A DNA stretch of 64,000 bases from Oculatella sp. LEGE 06141 (GCF_015207605.1 NZ_JADEWO010000015.1:1-64000); one strand, 5' to 3'; numbered from the stretch's first letter, positions 1-7,861 are shown. The notes: generated from the sequence alone by a model not told the origin. Numbers and translations are program-made.

Positions 1-328
1 GGGTGAGTCTGGAGGCGATCGCCTCTGCGAACAACAACCACGCCGGGGAACCAGAAGCCTGGTGAGTCATAGTCTGAACATGTTCCCGAACTTGTTCAGA
101 CTGGTTCAGGTTGTTCAAAAACTCTGCCGCCGCTTCTCTGTCTGGAGCAACCTTGGCATACTCATCCAGCAGTTTAAGCTGCTCAAAACTGATGAATGAT
201 TTTCGACCATCAGAGAAAGGTCTGATTCCTAAGTCCTTTAAATATTCGTAGACTTTGGTTTTCCCCAACCCGTAGCGATCGGGAAAAAGAGTAGCAACAG
301 GAATTTTGTCAACAATATCAGTCTGCAT
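1..328 (-). CDS. Small putative DNA-binding protein of a mobile element (3' end cut by window edge)
   Basis: The frame is open from an ATG at 328 down to the window edge, about 109 codons. The N-terminal part (residues about 10-50, around VATLFPDRYGLGKTKVYEYL) looks like a helix-turn-helix of the kind seen in excisionase-like or MerR-like regulators, followed by a basic stretch and a helical region. I do not recognise the family with certainty. It lies beside strong inverted repeats and a tRNA 3' fragment, which suggests it belongs to an integrated element extending to the left. A 14-bp dyad sits 11 bp upstream of the start codon and could be an autoregulatory operator. The segment 75-116 carries several GTTC/GAAC-rich repeats inside the coding frame. 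Confidence 0.55.
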   Translation of the reverse strand, partial: MQTDIVDKIPVATLFPDRYGLGKTKVYEYLKDLGIRPFSDGRKSFISFEQLKLLDEYAKVAPDREAAAEFLNNLNQSEQVREHVQTMTHQASGSPAWLLFAEAIASRLT

Positions 329-338
329 GAACATGTCC

Positions 339-352
339 GTGAACCTGTTCAC
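339..352. promoter_or_regulatory. Palindromic dyad upstream of the small DNA-binding gene
   Basis: GTGAAC-CT-GTTCAC is a perfect 6-2-6 inverted repeat just before the ATG at 328 of the leftward gene. Related GAAC/GTTC words recur nearby (GAACATG at 330-336) and inside the gene. An operator for the neighbouring regulator is a reasonable guess but unproven. Confidence 0.35.
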
Positions 353-401
353 AACAGGTACAGCAAACGCTTTGTGCTGTCAACTTAAAACTGTCCACTC
401 G

Positions 402-458
402 GACAACGTACTACACCGCTGGACTGGATCTGGACTGTAATACGTGTAGTACGTTGTC
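402..458. repeat. 15-bp perfect inverted repeat with 27-nt loop
   Basis: The arms are GACAACGTACTACAC (402-416) and its exact complement (444-458). The loop holds a short direct repeat (CTGGACTG-like, twice). Arms this long cannot be due to chance. The position in a gene-free stretch next to a tRNA fragment fits an integrase arm-type site, an element terminus or a transcript hairpin. The rest of the gap 353-683 shows no gene. Confidence 0.5.
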
Positions 459-683
459 TGAACCGCCCGGATCTTCGTGGGGCAACTGGCACAACCCAAA
501 ACGAGTTTCCGGGGTTTCGGCGTTGATGTACTGCTGTACAGAGCAGGTCATCATGGCCTATTTCTTGCTGTAAGACACTTAGGACTTAAAACAAGAGCCG
601 CCAACCCAATGGGCAATTTTTGGGCAACTCCAACAGGCGATCGCTGAAAGCACCAACTCAAAGCCATGACAACAACATAGCAA

Positions 684-745
684 GTAGATTGTTAATCTGT
701 TGATGCCTTTAGGGGTATCCGAGGGTTCGAATCCCTCCCTCTCCG
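684..745 (+). tRNA. 3' fragment of a serine-type tRNA (probable attachment-site remnant)
   Basis: The fragment contains an anticodon-type stem-loop (loop TTGTTAA, 689-695), a long variable arm typical of class II tRNAs, the T arm GAGGG-TTCGAAT-CCCTC (721-737) and the 3' acceptor strand CCTCTCC plus discriminator G (745). The long variable arm and the acceptor strand match cyanobacterial tRNA-Ser. The D arm and 5' acceptor strand are absent: no GGAGAGG or D-loop lies in the 80 bases upstream. Tyrosine integrases commonly recombine within the 3' half of tRNA genes and leave such a fragment at one end, so this is probably an att site. It is not a functional tRNA. Confidence 0.6.
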
Positions 746-797
746 TTCTGTTTTAGTCAGTGTGTTAAGCCAGTCGTTCAGCCAGTTTGCGCCATCG

Positions 798-1319
798 CTA
801 CAGCAAGAGCGATCGCCGTTTTGCTTCGGTCATTGAATAAGGCCGTAGCCCAAAAAACCGGCACAGCATCCAGGCCGTTTGGTGGGCTTGCTCCTGGCTA
901 AATAGGGCATTGGTTGATAAAGCAATGCGATCGCCCGAAAACATCTGTAAATATATTTTGTAGACGTATGGCCCTCGACGACGCTTGCCGCCATACTGCA
1001 CGATCTCATCAATGGCAATGCCAGACACCTCTCGCAGCGATCGCCTTAACCGCCTTGTGCCACGCAGACCCTCTTGCTGAATGACAAAATAGCCCTGCCG
1101 TTTGTTAAACGAGCAGGTGACAATACTGCCACGATAGGCAATTTGCCAGAACCCCACCACGAATAAGCCGATGCTAACCAGCAAGTTGTAGCGAGATGGG
1201 TATCCTTCAAACTGCGGCACCGTAAAAGCGATCGCCATACAAACTACACTCTGCAACCAGACATTGAAGGGACGGTATGCCAGAGTGAGTTGATGTTGTG
1301 TTTGCTGCACAATCTGCAT
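798..1319 (-). CDS. Hypothetical membrane protein (173 aa)
   Basis: I do not recognise a named family. Residues about 15-65 contain two hydrophobic segments separated by a short polar loop (NVWLQSVVCMAIAFTVP and LLVSIGLFVVGFWQIAY), so it is probably anchored in a membrane by a hairpin. The remainder is a basic, beta-rich cytoplasmic domain with a GGKRRRGPYVYKIYLQ stretch, which resembles the small PH-like domain that follows TM hairpins in many cyanobacterial proteins. The gene stands alone between the tRNA fragment and a peroxiredoxin-like gene in the same direction. The ATG at 1319 has no strong Shine-Dalgarno sequence. Confidence 0.7.
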   Translation of the reverse strand: MQIVQQTQHQLTLAYRPFNVWLQSVVCMAIAFTVPQFEGYPSRYNLLVSIGLFVVGFWQIAYRGSIVTCSFNKRQGYFVIQQEGLRGTRRLRRSLREVSGIAIDEIVQYGGKRRRGPYVYKIYLQMFSGDRIALSTNALFSQEQAHQTAWMLCRFFGLRPYSMTEAKRRSLLL

Positions 1320-1487
1320 AATTGGCGGCGATAGTAACGGGCTGATGTTCCAAAGATGCCCCTAATTCCCTGCAAGCGAAGCATACCCTATCTGCACCCT
1401 ATCTGAAATGAATCACAGATCTATGGTTGTCGATTTCCGTTGCCCACGACCGAAAATGGGTACCAGGTTTTGATGGAACTCCTCCGG

Positions 1488-2072
1488 TCAGGCGTTGATC
1501 TGGTCTAACGCTTCTAACAGCCGATCGACGTTGGCGTTAGACTCCAGAAATGAAAACAAATGACGAAACCGAATCTTACCCTGCCGATCCAGAATGAACT
1601 GAGCCGGAAGAGGTGCCCCCAAAGCCTGCCCTACCTGGTACGTGCGAAACACACGGCACCCCGGATCGCTGAGCAGCGGCATCGGTAGCTTTAGATCCTT
1701 TAGCACGGTTTTGCTCTGTCGATCGTCGGTGCTGGTGATCATCAACACTTCTACACCGCGATCGGCAAATTCGGAGTAGCGATCGCGCATCTCTTTGATA
1801 TGGGGATAGCAAAACGGGCAGTACTGTTTTTCAGTAAAAATTCGAGTGAATGCCAGCACCACAGGACGATTGGCTGTCTCCATTCCAGGCTTACGATTCC
1901 CGGTATAGTCTGAGAGCCTGACGCGTTGCCCGGTCGCCACATTCAGCAACTCAAACGGCGGAGCCAGTGTGCCCACTCGCAGCGGGCTGGTGGCCGGAAT
2001 CGGCATGAAATTATTGAAAAACCGCCGATTCAACAAGCCGCGAAAGTCTGTAGAAGTCAGCATTTGATCCAA
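1488..2072 (-). CDS. Peroxiredoxin-like (AhpC/TSA) family protein
   Basis: A thioredoxin-fold protein of 194 residues. Residues about 33-190 match the AhpC/TSA pattern (VGTLAPPFELLNVATGQRVRLSDY, then a beta strand VVLAFTRIF). The active-site region is QYCPFCYP with Cys85 and Cys88, so it has a CxxC pair where typical peroxiredoxins have a single peroxidatic Cys in a TxxC motif. This suits the peroxiredoxin-like/redoxin subgroup, which is expected to reduce peroxides or disulfides. Substrate and reductant are unknown. It lies downstream of a true 2-Cys peroxiredoxin on the same strand, but a hairpin separates the two. The start could be residue 1 or the Met at residue 4. Confidence 0.8.
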   Translation of the reverse strand: MDQMLTSTDFRGLLNRRFFNNFMPIPATSPLRVGTLAPPFELLNVATGQRVRLSDYTGNRKPGMETANRPVVLAFTRIFTEKQYCPFCYPHIKEMRDRYSEFADRGVEVLMITSTDDRQSKTVLKDLKLPMPLLSDPGCRVFRTYQVGQALGAPLPAQFILDRQGKIRFRHLFSFLESNANVDRLLEALDQINA

Positions 2073-2153
2073 AGCCTCAAGAGAGCAACAGAACAGTAAA
2101 CCGTGATCCTGCCATGCAAACAGTCAAGCTCACCTTTACTTTAATAAATTAAA

Positions 2154-2195
2154 TCCCAACACCACTCTCTGAAACCATCAGGGGTGGTATTGGGA
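2154..2195 (-). terminator. Hairpin terminator downstream of the 2-Cys peroxiredoxin
   Basis: TCCCAACACCAC (2154-2165) pairs with GTGGTATTGGGA (2184-2195) with one mismatch, and the stem extends inward with wobble pairs. On the minus strand it is followed by a T-rich run (TTTAATTTATT), as expected for a factor-independent terminator of the gene ending at 2267. Confidence 0.6.
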
Positions 2196-2266
2196 CAAAA
2201 ATCATGATTGAAAGGGTTTATCGGTAGAGACTCATACGATACGGCTCTACGCTTGCAACCGTTGCG

Positions 2267-2872
2267 TTATACAGCCGCAAAGAACTCTTTCGACTTGATT
2301 GGGTCAGGACTCATGGTCTTCTCACCGGGCTGCCAACCAGCGGGGCAAACTTCATCGGGGTGAGACTGAACATACTGCACCGCTTGTAGCACCCGCAGCG
2401 TTTCGTCTACGTTACGACCAAACGCCAAGTTGTTGATGGTGGCATGTTGAATCACGCCTTCTTTGTCGATGATGAACAGGCCACGCAGGGCAACTCCTGC
2501 TTCCGGATCGAGCACGTTGTAAGCGGAGCTGATCTCTTTCTTGATGTCCGACACCAACGGATAGTTGAGGTCGCCTACACCACCCGACTTACGATCGGTT
2601 TGAATCCATGCGAGGTGAGAGAATTCGCTATCAACGGATACACCCAAAACTTCGGTGTTGATTTGTTTGAAGTCCCCGTGGCGATCGCTAAATGCCGTGA
2701 TCTCAGTAGGGCAAACAAAGGTAAAGTCAAGCGGGTAAAAGAACAAGACAACGTACTTGCCACGGTAGTCAGACAGTTTAATCGTCTTGAACTCTTGATC
2801 AACCACAGCCGTTGCCGTGAAATCTGGCGCTAGCTGACCAACCCGGATGCATCCTTCGTTTTGGTAGGTCAT
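2267..2872 (-). CDS. Typical 2-Cys peroxiredoxin
   Basis: Reduces hydrogen peroxide and alkyl hydroperoxides using thioredoxin as electron donor, in the cytosol as an obligate dimer or decamer. The peroxidatic site is [11 protein letters not shown] with Cys54 and the conserved Thr51. The resolving Cys176 is in EVCPAGW, so both catalytic cysteines are present at normal spacing. Length (201 aa) is typical. The GGVGDLNYP segment and C-terminal tail resemble those of sensitive (hyperoxidisable) plant and cyanobacterial 2-Cys Prx. The start is well supported: AAGGAG lies 9 nt before the ATG. A long dyad about 100 bp upstream may control it, and a hairpin follows the stop. Confidence 0.95.
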   Translation of the reverse strand: MTYQNEGCIRVGQLAPDFTATAVVDQEFKTIKLSDYRGKYVVLFFYPLDFTFVCPTEITAFSDRHGDFKQINTEVLGVSVDSEFSHLAWIQTDRKSGGVGDLNYPLVSDIKKEISSAYNVLDPEAGVALRGLFIIDKEGVIQHATINNLAFGRNVDETLRVLQAVQYVQSHPDEVCPAGWQPGEKTMSPDPIKSKEFFAAV

Positions 2873-2971
2873 GAATTACTCTCCTTAACAATAGTTTTGC
2901 GTCTACTAGGCTCAACTCTGGTGAAGCAACCAGGGGTTTACTTCAGACCCGAGAGTTAATAATTACGAACT

Positions 2972-2996
2972 GTTACGACTATATCATAGTCATAAC
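2972..2996. promoter_or_regulatory. 25-bp dyad upstream of 2-Cys peroxiredoxin (candidate peroxide-responsive operator)
   Basis: The core GACTATATCATAGTC (2977-2991) is a perfect 6-3-6 inverted repeat. Beyond one mismatch on each side the symmetry continues (GTTA at 2972-2975 with TAAC at 2993-2996). It lies 100 bp upstream of the peroxiredoxin ATG in an AT-rich stretch. Fur/PerR-family regulators bind AT-rich dyads of this size and PerR controls peroxiredoxins in cyanobacteria, so such a role is plausible. The remaining gap up to the debranching enzyme (2997-3319) shows no convincing gene. Confidence 0.5.
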
Positions 2997-3319
2997 GATT
3001 TTGAGTAGAGCCATTGCTAAAGTAACGCAAAGTGATCGTTATTTCCAGAGGCGAGATGTTAGAGGGGGGATCGAACTGCCCTTTTCTGGCTTGCCGCAGG
3101 CGCTCAGCCCCTACTGCTGGGTTTCAGCAAGCGCCCCAATTTCGGTGTGCCCTCAGCCGAACGCGGACGTTGACCCAGACCGGGCTTGGAGTCCTCCAAC
3201 CTGGAGAGATAGGGGAGACACACGCAGACCATTTGCGACATTGCAAACAGCCAATCTAAAATCTCGATACAGTATGCTTGGAGAGGCTTCAAAACGGTTA
3301 GCCAAGCGGCTAGTTCAGG

Positions 3320-5389
3320 GTGGGCATGAAGAATTTGGATACAAGGGAGTGGCTGCTGACCAACGGCCTGGGGAGTTTTGCCAGCGGTACCGTTTGCGAT
3401 GCCCATACGCGTACCTATCATGGCTGGTTAATGGCGGCGCTCGATCCCCCTGCTCAGCGTACTCTGCTGCTGGCGCGGATTGATGCATCGCTGATCATAG
3501 CCGGACAGGAACTGGAACTGGCCACCAACTTTTGGGCGAGTGGAGCCGTTGCGCCAACGGGATACCAGTTTTTGCAGTCCTTTGAGGTTGAACCCGTTCC
3601 CACCTGGATGTGGGATCAAGCGCATTGGCAACTGACTCGGCGGCTAATGCTGCCTTACGGTTTACCGTTGTCTACTCAAACGGCTCCGCAGAATGGGCAG
3701 TTGCAGTTTTGTAACAGGGTGCTGGTTCACTATCGGTATGAGGGCAACCAGTCTGCCATCTTGAAACTGCGAGTCCTGGTGGGCGATCGCAACTTTCACC
3801 ATCAGCAACATGCCGATTCTGATCTACAGTTTTCGCAAGTAGTGCAGCCACATTGTTTGTTGCTACAAGCAATTCGCCCGGACTGGGTAGGAACGCCGTG
3901 GCAATTGCGCTGGACGAATGGACATTATCAACCCGATGGCATGTGGTACTGGGATTATCACTATCCAGAAGAAACGCGCCGGGGCTTGCACGATCGCGAA
4001 GATCTATACAACCCCGGCAACGTCATTGTGCTGCTGCAACCGGGTGAAACGATCACGCTTGAGGCCAGCGTTCGCTATCCTGATACACCCTTGTCTCGAT
4101 CGCCGCTCAACGCTGACACCTTTGACCAGGCAATACAAGCCGAGCAGCAGCGGTTGGCATCTGAGGTTGTGCCATTAGCGATTGCGCCAGCCGCTAAGGA
4201 AACGGATCGGCTTTGGCGACGGCTACTGCAAGCGGGCGATCGGTTTATTTGTTATCGAGCGTCTATTTCTGGCCCTACGGTAATCGCAGGCTATCCCTGG
4301 TTTAACGATTGGGGACGGGATACGCTCATTGCGTTACCGGGGTTAGCCCTCACCACTCAACGGTTTGAATTAGCAAAGGGGTTACTTAAAACCTTTGGAC
4401 ATTATTGCCAACATGGATTAATTCCCAATGCCTTTCCGGATGCCGGGGCGCAACCGTTCTACAACAGCGTCGATGCGGCTCTCTGGTGGATTGAAACCCT
4501 GGGGCTTTATCTGGAGGCCACGCAAGACTGGGCGTTTCTGCAAGACCAATATGCTGTTGTCCGCAGCATCTATAAAGGAATTATGGCAGGGACGCTGCAC
4601 GGCATTCGGGTTGATGCCTTTGACGGTCTGGTAACCTGGGATTCTCCGGGGGTGGCGCTAACGTGGATGGATGTGGTGGTGGATGGCGAGCCGATTACAC
4701 CCCGTCGCGGGAAGCCGATTGAAATCAACGCCCTCTGGTATTCGGGCCTGTGTTGGGCGCAGCAGTGGGCTATCCAGTTGCAACACATGGATGGCGAAGG
4801 CGGCGGACTGGAAAAACAGATTCATCGTTATGCGATGCAGGCAGAGCAGGTTAAGGAATCGTTGCAGAAGTATTGGAATCCGTCGCTGGGATACTTTTAC
4901 GACACGATCGCCCCAGATGACTATCCCGATCCGAAAGTGCGTCCCAATGCCGTCATTGCTTTATCGTTGGCGCACTGCGGCTTTTCGGAACTCCATGCCC
5001 AACAGGTACTGCAAGTGGCACGCGATCGCCTCTTAACACCCTATGGCTTGCGATCGCTTGACCCTGCCGATCCAAATTATGTGGGTCGCTATGCCGGAAA
5101 CTTATCACACCGCGATCGCGCTTACCATCAAGGCACCGTTTGGAGCTGGTTAATTGGTCCATTTGTGCGAGCCTGGAAGCGGTTTTATCCATTGGAGCCG
5201 CTTCCCTTTAACAGTGCGCTATTAATTAATCACTTTCAGCATGATGCCTGTTTGGGTTCTATTTCTGAAATCTTTGATGGGGATGCGCCTCACTCGCCGC
5301 AGGGAGCGATCGCCCAGGCATGGTCAGTGGCTGAAGTCATTCGGCATTGGGATGACATTTCCCTAGGGAACCATCACGTGAATAAGTAG
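3320..5389 (+). CDS. Glycogen debranching enzyme, amylo-alpha-1,6-glucosidase family
   Basis: Hydrolyses alpha-1,6 branch residues during glycogen breakdown in the cytoplasm. The N-terminal domain (about residues 1-270) begins REWLLTNGLGSFASGTVCDA, the hallmark of the archaeal/bacterial GDE N-domain. Residues about 300-680 form the (alpha/alpha)6 catalytic domain, with GYPWFNDWGRDTLIALPG, the aromatic and acidic segment NAFPDAGAQPFYNSVDAALWW and the late SLDPADPNYVG...HQGTVWSWLIGPF block. Length (689 aa) fits the family. The start is GTG at 3320 or ATG at 3326, since a stop at 3311 rules out anything upstream. The gene stands alone, with no other glycogen genes nearby. Confidence 0.93.
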   Translation: MGMKNLDTREWLLTNGLGSFASGTVCDAHTRTYHGWLMAALDPPAQRTLLLARIDASLIIAGQELELATNFWASGAVAPTGYQFLQSFEVEPVPTWMWDQAHWQLTRRLMLPYGLPLSTQTAPQNGQLQFCNRVLVHYRYEGNQSAILKLRVLVGDRNFHHQQHADSDLQFSQVVQPHCLLLQAIRPDWVGTPWQLRWTNGHYQPDGMWYWDYHYPEETRRGLHDREDLYNPGNVIVLLQPGETITLEASVRYPDTPLSRSPLNADTFDQAIQAEQQRLASEVVPLAIAPAAKETDRLWRRLLQAGDRFICYRASISGPTVIAGYPWFNDWGRDTLIALPGLALTTQRFELAKGLLKTFGHYCQHGLIPNAFPDAGAQPFYNSVDAALWWIETLGLYLEATQDWAFLQDQYAVVRSIYKGIMAGTLHGIRVDAFDGLVTWDSPGVALTWMDVVVDGEPITPRRGKPIEINALWYSGLCWAQQWAIQLQHMDGEGGGLEKQIHRYAMQAEQVKESLQKYWNPSLGYFYDTIAPDDYPDPKVRPNAVIALSLAHCGFSELHAQQVLQVARDRLLTPYGLRSLDPADPNYVGRYAGNLSHRDRAYHQGTVWSWLIGPFVRAWKRFYPLEPLPFNSALLINHFQHDACLGSISEIFDGDAPHSPQGAIAQAWSVAEVIRHWDDISLGNHHVNK

Positions 5390-5479
5390 TAACCTGGCTA
5401 ATCTCTCTAATCTTACGTACAATCGACAAGCAAGTTTTCCTAATTCTGGCCAACAAAAATCATTTGATAGACCAGATTA

Positions 5480-5613
5480 GGCTTGTTGGGAAATAACGAC
5501 CAAAAGCGCTGAAAAGCTCATACAGATTGAGTTGCATTTCATTTGAGTTAAAAGCGTTGAAAGGCTTACTAGAAGCAAATTTCAAAGATTTTGCGCTTAT
5601 TTTTCAACAAGTC
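5480..5613. mobile_element. MITE-like element of 134 bp, TA-flanked
   Basis: The left end GGCTTGTTGGGAAATAA and the complement of the right end, GACTTGTTGAAAAATAA, match at 14 of 17 positions. TA dinucleotides flank both ends (5478-5479 and 5614-5615), as expected for a Tc1/mariner-IS630-type insertion. Inside are two similar words (AAAGCGCTGAAAAGCT and AAAAGCGTTGAAAGGCTT). There is no coding capacity. It lies directly upstream of the SUKH gene. The assignment rests on inverted repeats and the TA duplication only. Confidence 0.45.
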
Positions 5614-5657
5614 TATTGATCCCTCAATACAAAACCAATGGATTTAATTGTAGAACT

Positions 5658-6185
5658 ATGAGTCAACTATGGCAGCAGTTTCTAATAGATTATCAGGTAG
5701 CGCTTAAAATACCGGATGATCAAGACACTAGGAGTGAAACAGAATTATCGGAATTTGAAAAAAATGTAGGATTTAACTTACCAACAGACTATAAGGAGAT
5801 TTGTCACTTTTTGGGAACTGGAATCTTTAGAGAAGTGAACGAGGACAGGTTCAACGTTAGAATTTGGTGTCCAGATATTGAATACTCGAATGAGGTACTC
5901 CGAGGTCTTCAAAACGATGTGTTATTTAGTATGCAACAAGGCAGAGAGTATGGCACAAAGATTGAGGACTTGCATCATTTAGAGCAAGTTGAAGAGCTAT
6001 TAAGGGATTCATTTATGTTTGCAGATAATGATAAACAAAGATTATTCTTCTGGGATCTCAGAACGTATAGTGAATTAGATGATTCTTATGATATTTATCT
6101 TCTACCCTATCGAGACAGCCCACTAACTCCTTACAAAACTTACGAGAAAATTCACAGATTTTGTTCGCGGCTTTGGTCTAGCTAA
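5658..6185 (+). CDS. SMI1/KNR4 (SUKH) family protein
   Basis: A 175-residue protein that matches the SUKH fold: an N-terminal helix, then LSEFEKNVGFNLPTDYKEICHFLGTG, the signature in which a short acidic helix precedes LPxDYKxF-like residues, and a C-terminal WDLRTYSELDDSYDIYLLPY segment. Bacterial SUKH proteins often act as immunity proteins against contact-dependent or polymorphic toxins, though others have unknown roles. No toxin gene is adjacent. The gene is AT-richer than its neighbours and is bracketed by two MITE-like elements, consistent with acquisition by transfer. The start is placed at ATG 5658 because the frame upstream runs into the MITE. Confidence 0.75.
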   Translation: MSQLWQQFLIDYQVALKIPDDQDTRSETELSEFEKNVGFNLPTDYKEICHFLGTGIFREVNEDRFNVRIWCPDIEYSNEVLRGLQNDVLFSMQQGREYGTKIEDLHHLEQVEELLRDSFMFADNDKQRLFFWDLRTYSELDDSYDIYLLPYRDSPLTPYKTYEKIHRFCSRLWSS

Positions 6186-6440
6186 GGAAAGTTACAGAAA
6201 GTTACCGCAACGGCTTAGACCAAAACCAATTAAAGTTCCTGCCTTTATCGGAATACCCAAGCAAGTCTGGGATTCTGCACGTCATTGGTAGTTCGCCTTT
6301 GTAGTCGAGTAGGGAGGACTCTTTCAATATTTAGGCTTGCTTTGTATTCTCCATCGAAGCTTCTTCAGGAGAGAAATAGACTTGCAGCAAGGGCTTCTGA
6401 GTTTAGAGAACGAATAGCGTGAAATTTCCCCGAAATTTCT

Positions 6441-6603
6441 GGCTCTTTCCTGATTTTGGTGATCTGCGTCAAGGCGTACTCTAATGCTTAATTTAAGAGC
6501 GCGTGAATAGAACTGAGAGCCTTGATTTTTCGTAGATTGCTCTCATCAGAACTGAGGTTTCAAGGCAATGTCTGCTTCGCTTCACCAAAATCCGCAAAGA
6601 GCC
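6441..6603. mobile_element. 163-bp MITE with ISL3-like ends and 8-bp target duplication
   Basis: The 22-bp ends begin GGCTCTTT and end GATTTTGGTGA; the left end agrees with the complement of the right end at 20 of 22 positions. The sequence AAATTTCT occurs immediately outside both ends (6433-6440 and 6604-6611), a perfect 8-bp target duplication. ISL3-family elements start with GGCTCTT-type ends and make 8-bp duplications, so this is probably a non-autonomous ISL3 derivative. The interior has no ORF. The surrounding gap (6186-6721) otherwise shows no gene. Confidence 0.7.
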
Positions 6604-6721
6604 AAATTTCTGGCCATTTATCGTGGGATTTTGACAAGTTGAGTAATATAAGCTTAATTCTTGTACAGCAAGGTTTCAAGCTCTTTTCCTGGTAGTTTTT
6701 AAAGCAACGGAATTTAGAACA

Positions 6722-7294
6722 ATGATTGATACTGTAACGAGCGAGTTTCCGCTGCTGGAAACCGAACATTTAATTTTGAGGGAGGTCAATGTATCGGATG
6801 CTAAAGCTGTTTTCCAGGTCTTTTCGGATCGAGAGGTGACTCAGTATCATGACCTGGAACCGCCAACCCAGGTTGAACAGGTCAAAGGCTTAATTAATCG
6901 GTGGAGCATTCGATTTAATAGCAAACAGGGGATTCGTTGGGGAATTGCCCAAAAAACGAACAATGTCATTATTGGCTCTTGTGGATTGACTTACAAAGGG
7001 TCATTTCTAGCAGAAGTAGGATACGAATTGGCTAAACCCTATTGGCGGCAGGGCATTATGACCGAAGCGTTGAGCGCTGTACTTGAGTTTGGTTTTCAAA
7101 CGGACGATTTGAATCGAATTCAAGCAATGGTGATGCTAAACAATATGGCATCCGTTTCACTATTGAAGAAATTAGGCTTCTTAGAAGAAGGCATTCTGAG
7201 GGAATACGGCTATTGGAAGGGAACTTCTCACGATTTGAGAATACTGTCGTTGTTAAAACGGGACTATCTATTTAACCAGGACTTTACCCGTTAG
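6722..7294 (+). CDS. GNAT family N-acetyltransferase (RimJ/RimL type)
   Basis: Transfers an acetyl group from acetyl-CoA to an amine; the substrate is unknown. The protein opens with LLETEHLILREVNVSDAKAV, the usual RimJ/RimL start. The acetyl-CoA binding region is EVGYELAKPYWRQGIMTEAL (motif A, residues about 100-120), followed by the motif B segment MVMLNNMASVSLLKKLGFLEEGILREY. This group includes ribosomal-protein alanine acetyltransferases and many acetylases of small molecules or antibiotics. Length (190 aa) is normal. No operon partner: a MITE lies upstream and tandem repeats lie downstream. Confidence 0.88.
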   Translation: MIDTVTSEFPLLETEHLILREVNVSDAKAVFQVFSDREVTQYHDLEPPTQVEQVKGLINRWSIRFNSKQGIRWGIAQKTNNVIIGSCGLTYKGSFLAEVGYELAKPYWRQGIMTEALSAVLEFGFQTDDLNRIQAMVMLNNMASVSLLKKLGFLEEGILREYGYWKGTSHDLRILSLLKRDYLFNQDFTR

Positions 7295-7360
7295 CGATCG
7301 ATCGCGCCGCAGCCATTGCTTTTATGTAAGTTCGTATGGGTTAAGTAGTATAGGTAGGCT

Positions 7361-7861
7361 GAACTAAGTAGAAAATGCGTTTCGGCTCCGCTCAACGCTC
7401 GGAGGCTTTGAACTTAAAAGGTCGATCGCAGTTGAAATCCAAATTCTTGGTTCAGATTGGGTTCTTATATAGATGAGAGGCGTATGTGACTACATACCAT
7501 ATGGATGCATCTTGATCGCTACAGGCCGAACTAAGTAGAAGATGCGTTTCGGCTCCGCTCAACGCTCAGAGGCTTTGAACTTAAAAGGTCGATCGCGGTT
7601 GAAATCCGAATTCTTGGTTCAGATTGGGTTTTTATATAGATGAGAGGCGTATGTGACTACATACCATATGGATGCAGCTTGATCGCTACAGGCCGAATTA
7701 AGTAGAAGATGCGTTTCGGCTCCGCTCAACGCTCGGAGGCTTTGAACTTAAAAGGTCGATCGCGGTTGAAACCCGAGTTCTTGGTTCAGATAGGGTTCCT
7801 CTACTTATATAGATCAGAGGCGTATGTGACTACGTATTATATGGGTGCATCTTGATCGCTA
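7361..7861. repeat. Three tandem copies of a 167-bp repeat
   Basis: Copies start at 7361, 7528 and 7695 (GAACTAAGTA or GAATTAAGTA). Copies 1 and 2 differ at a handful of bases; copy 3 carries a 6-bp insertion (CTCTAC) and more changes. Each contains the structured stretch CGGCTCCGCTCAACGCTCGG, an NdeI-like CATATGG motif (changed in copy 3) and a short ORF starting MRFGSAQRSEALNLKGRS. The array ends exactly at the stop codon of the convergent oxidoreductase gene. Intervals are too long and too similar throughout to be a CRISPR array. Confidence 0.85.

Noticed and set aside
684-745. Complete functional tRNA
   Set aside because: The D arm and 5' acceptor strand are absent upstream, and no group I intron-like interruption can be traced.
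3001-3483. Open frame of 160 codons on the plus strand
   Set aside because: Overlaps the start of the debranching enzyme in another frame, lacks any recognisable motif, and is not preceded by a ribosome-binding site.
7361-7861. CRISPR array
   Set aside because: The whole 167-bp unit is repeated without variable spacers, and no cas genes are near.
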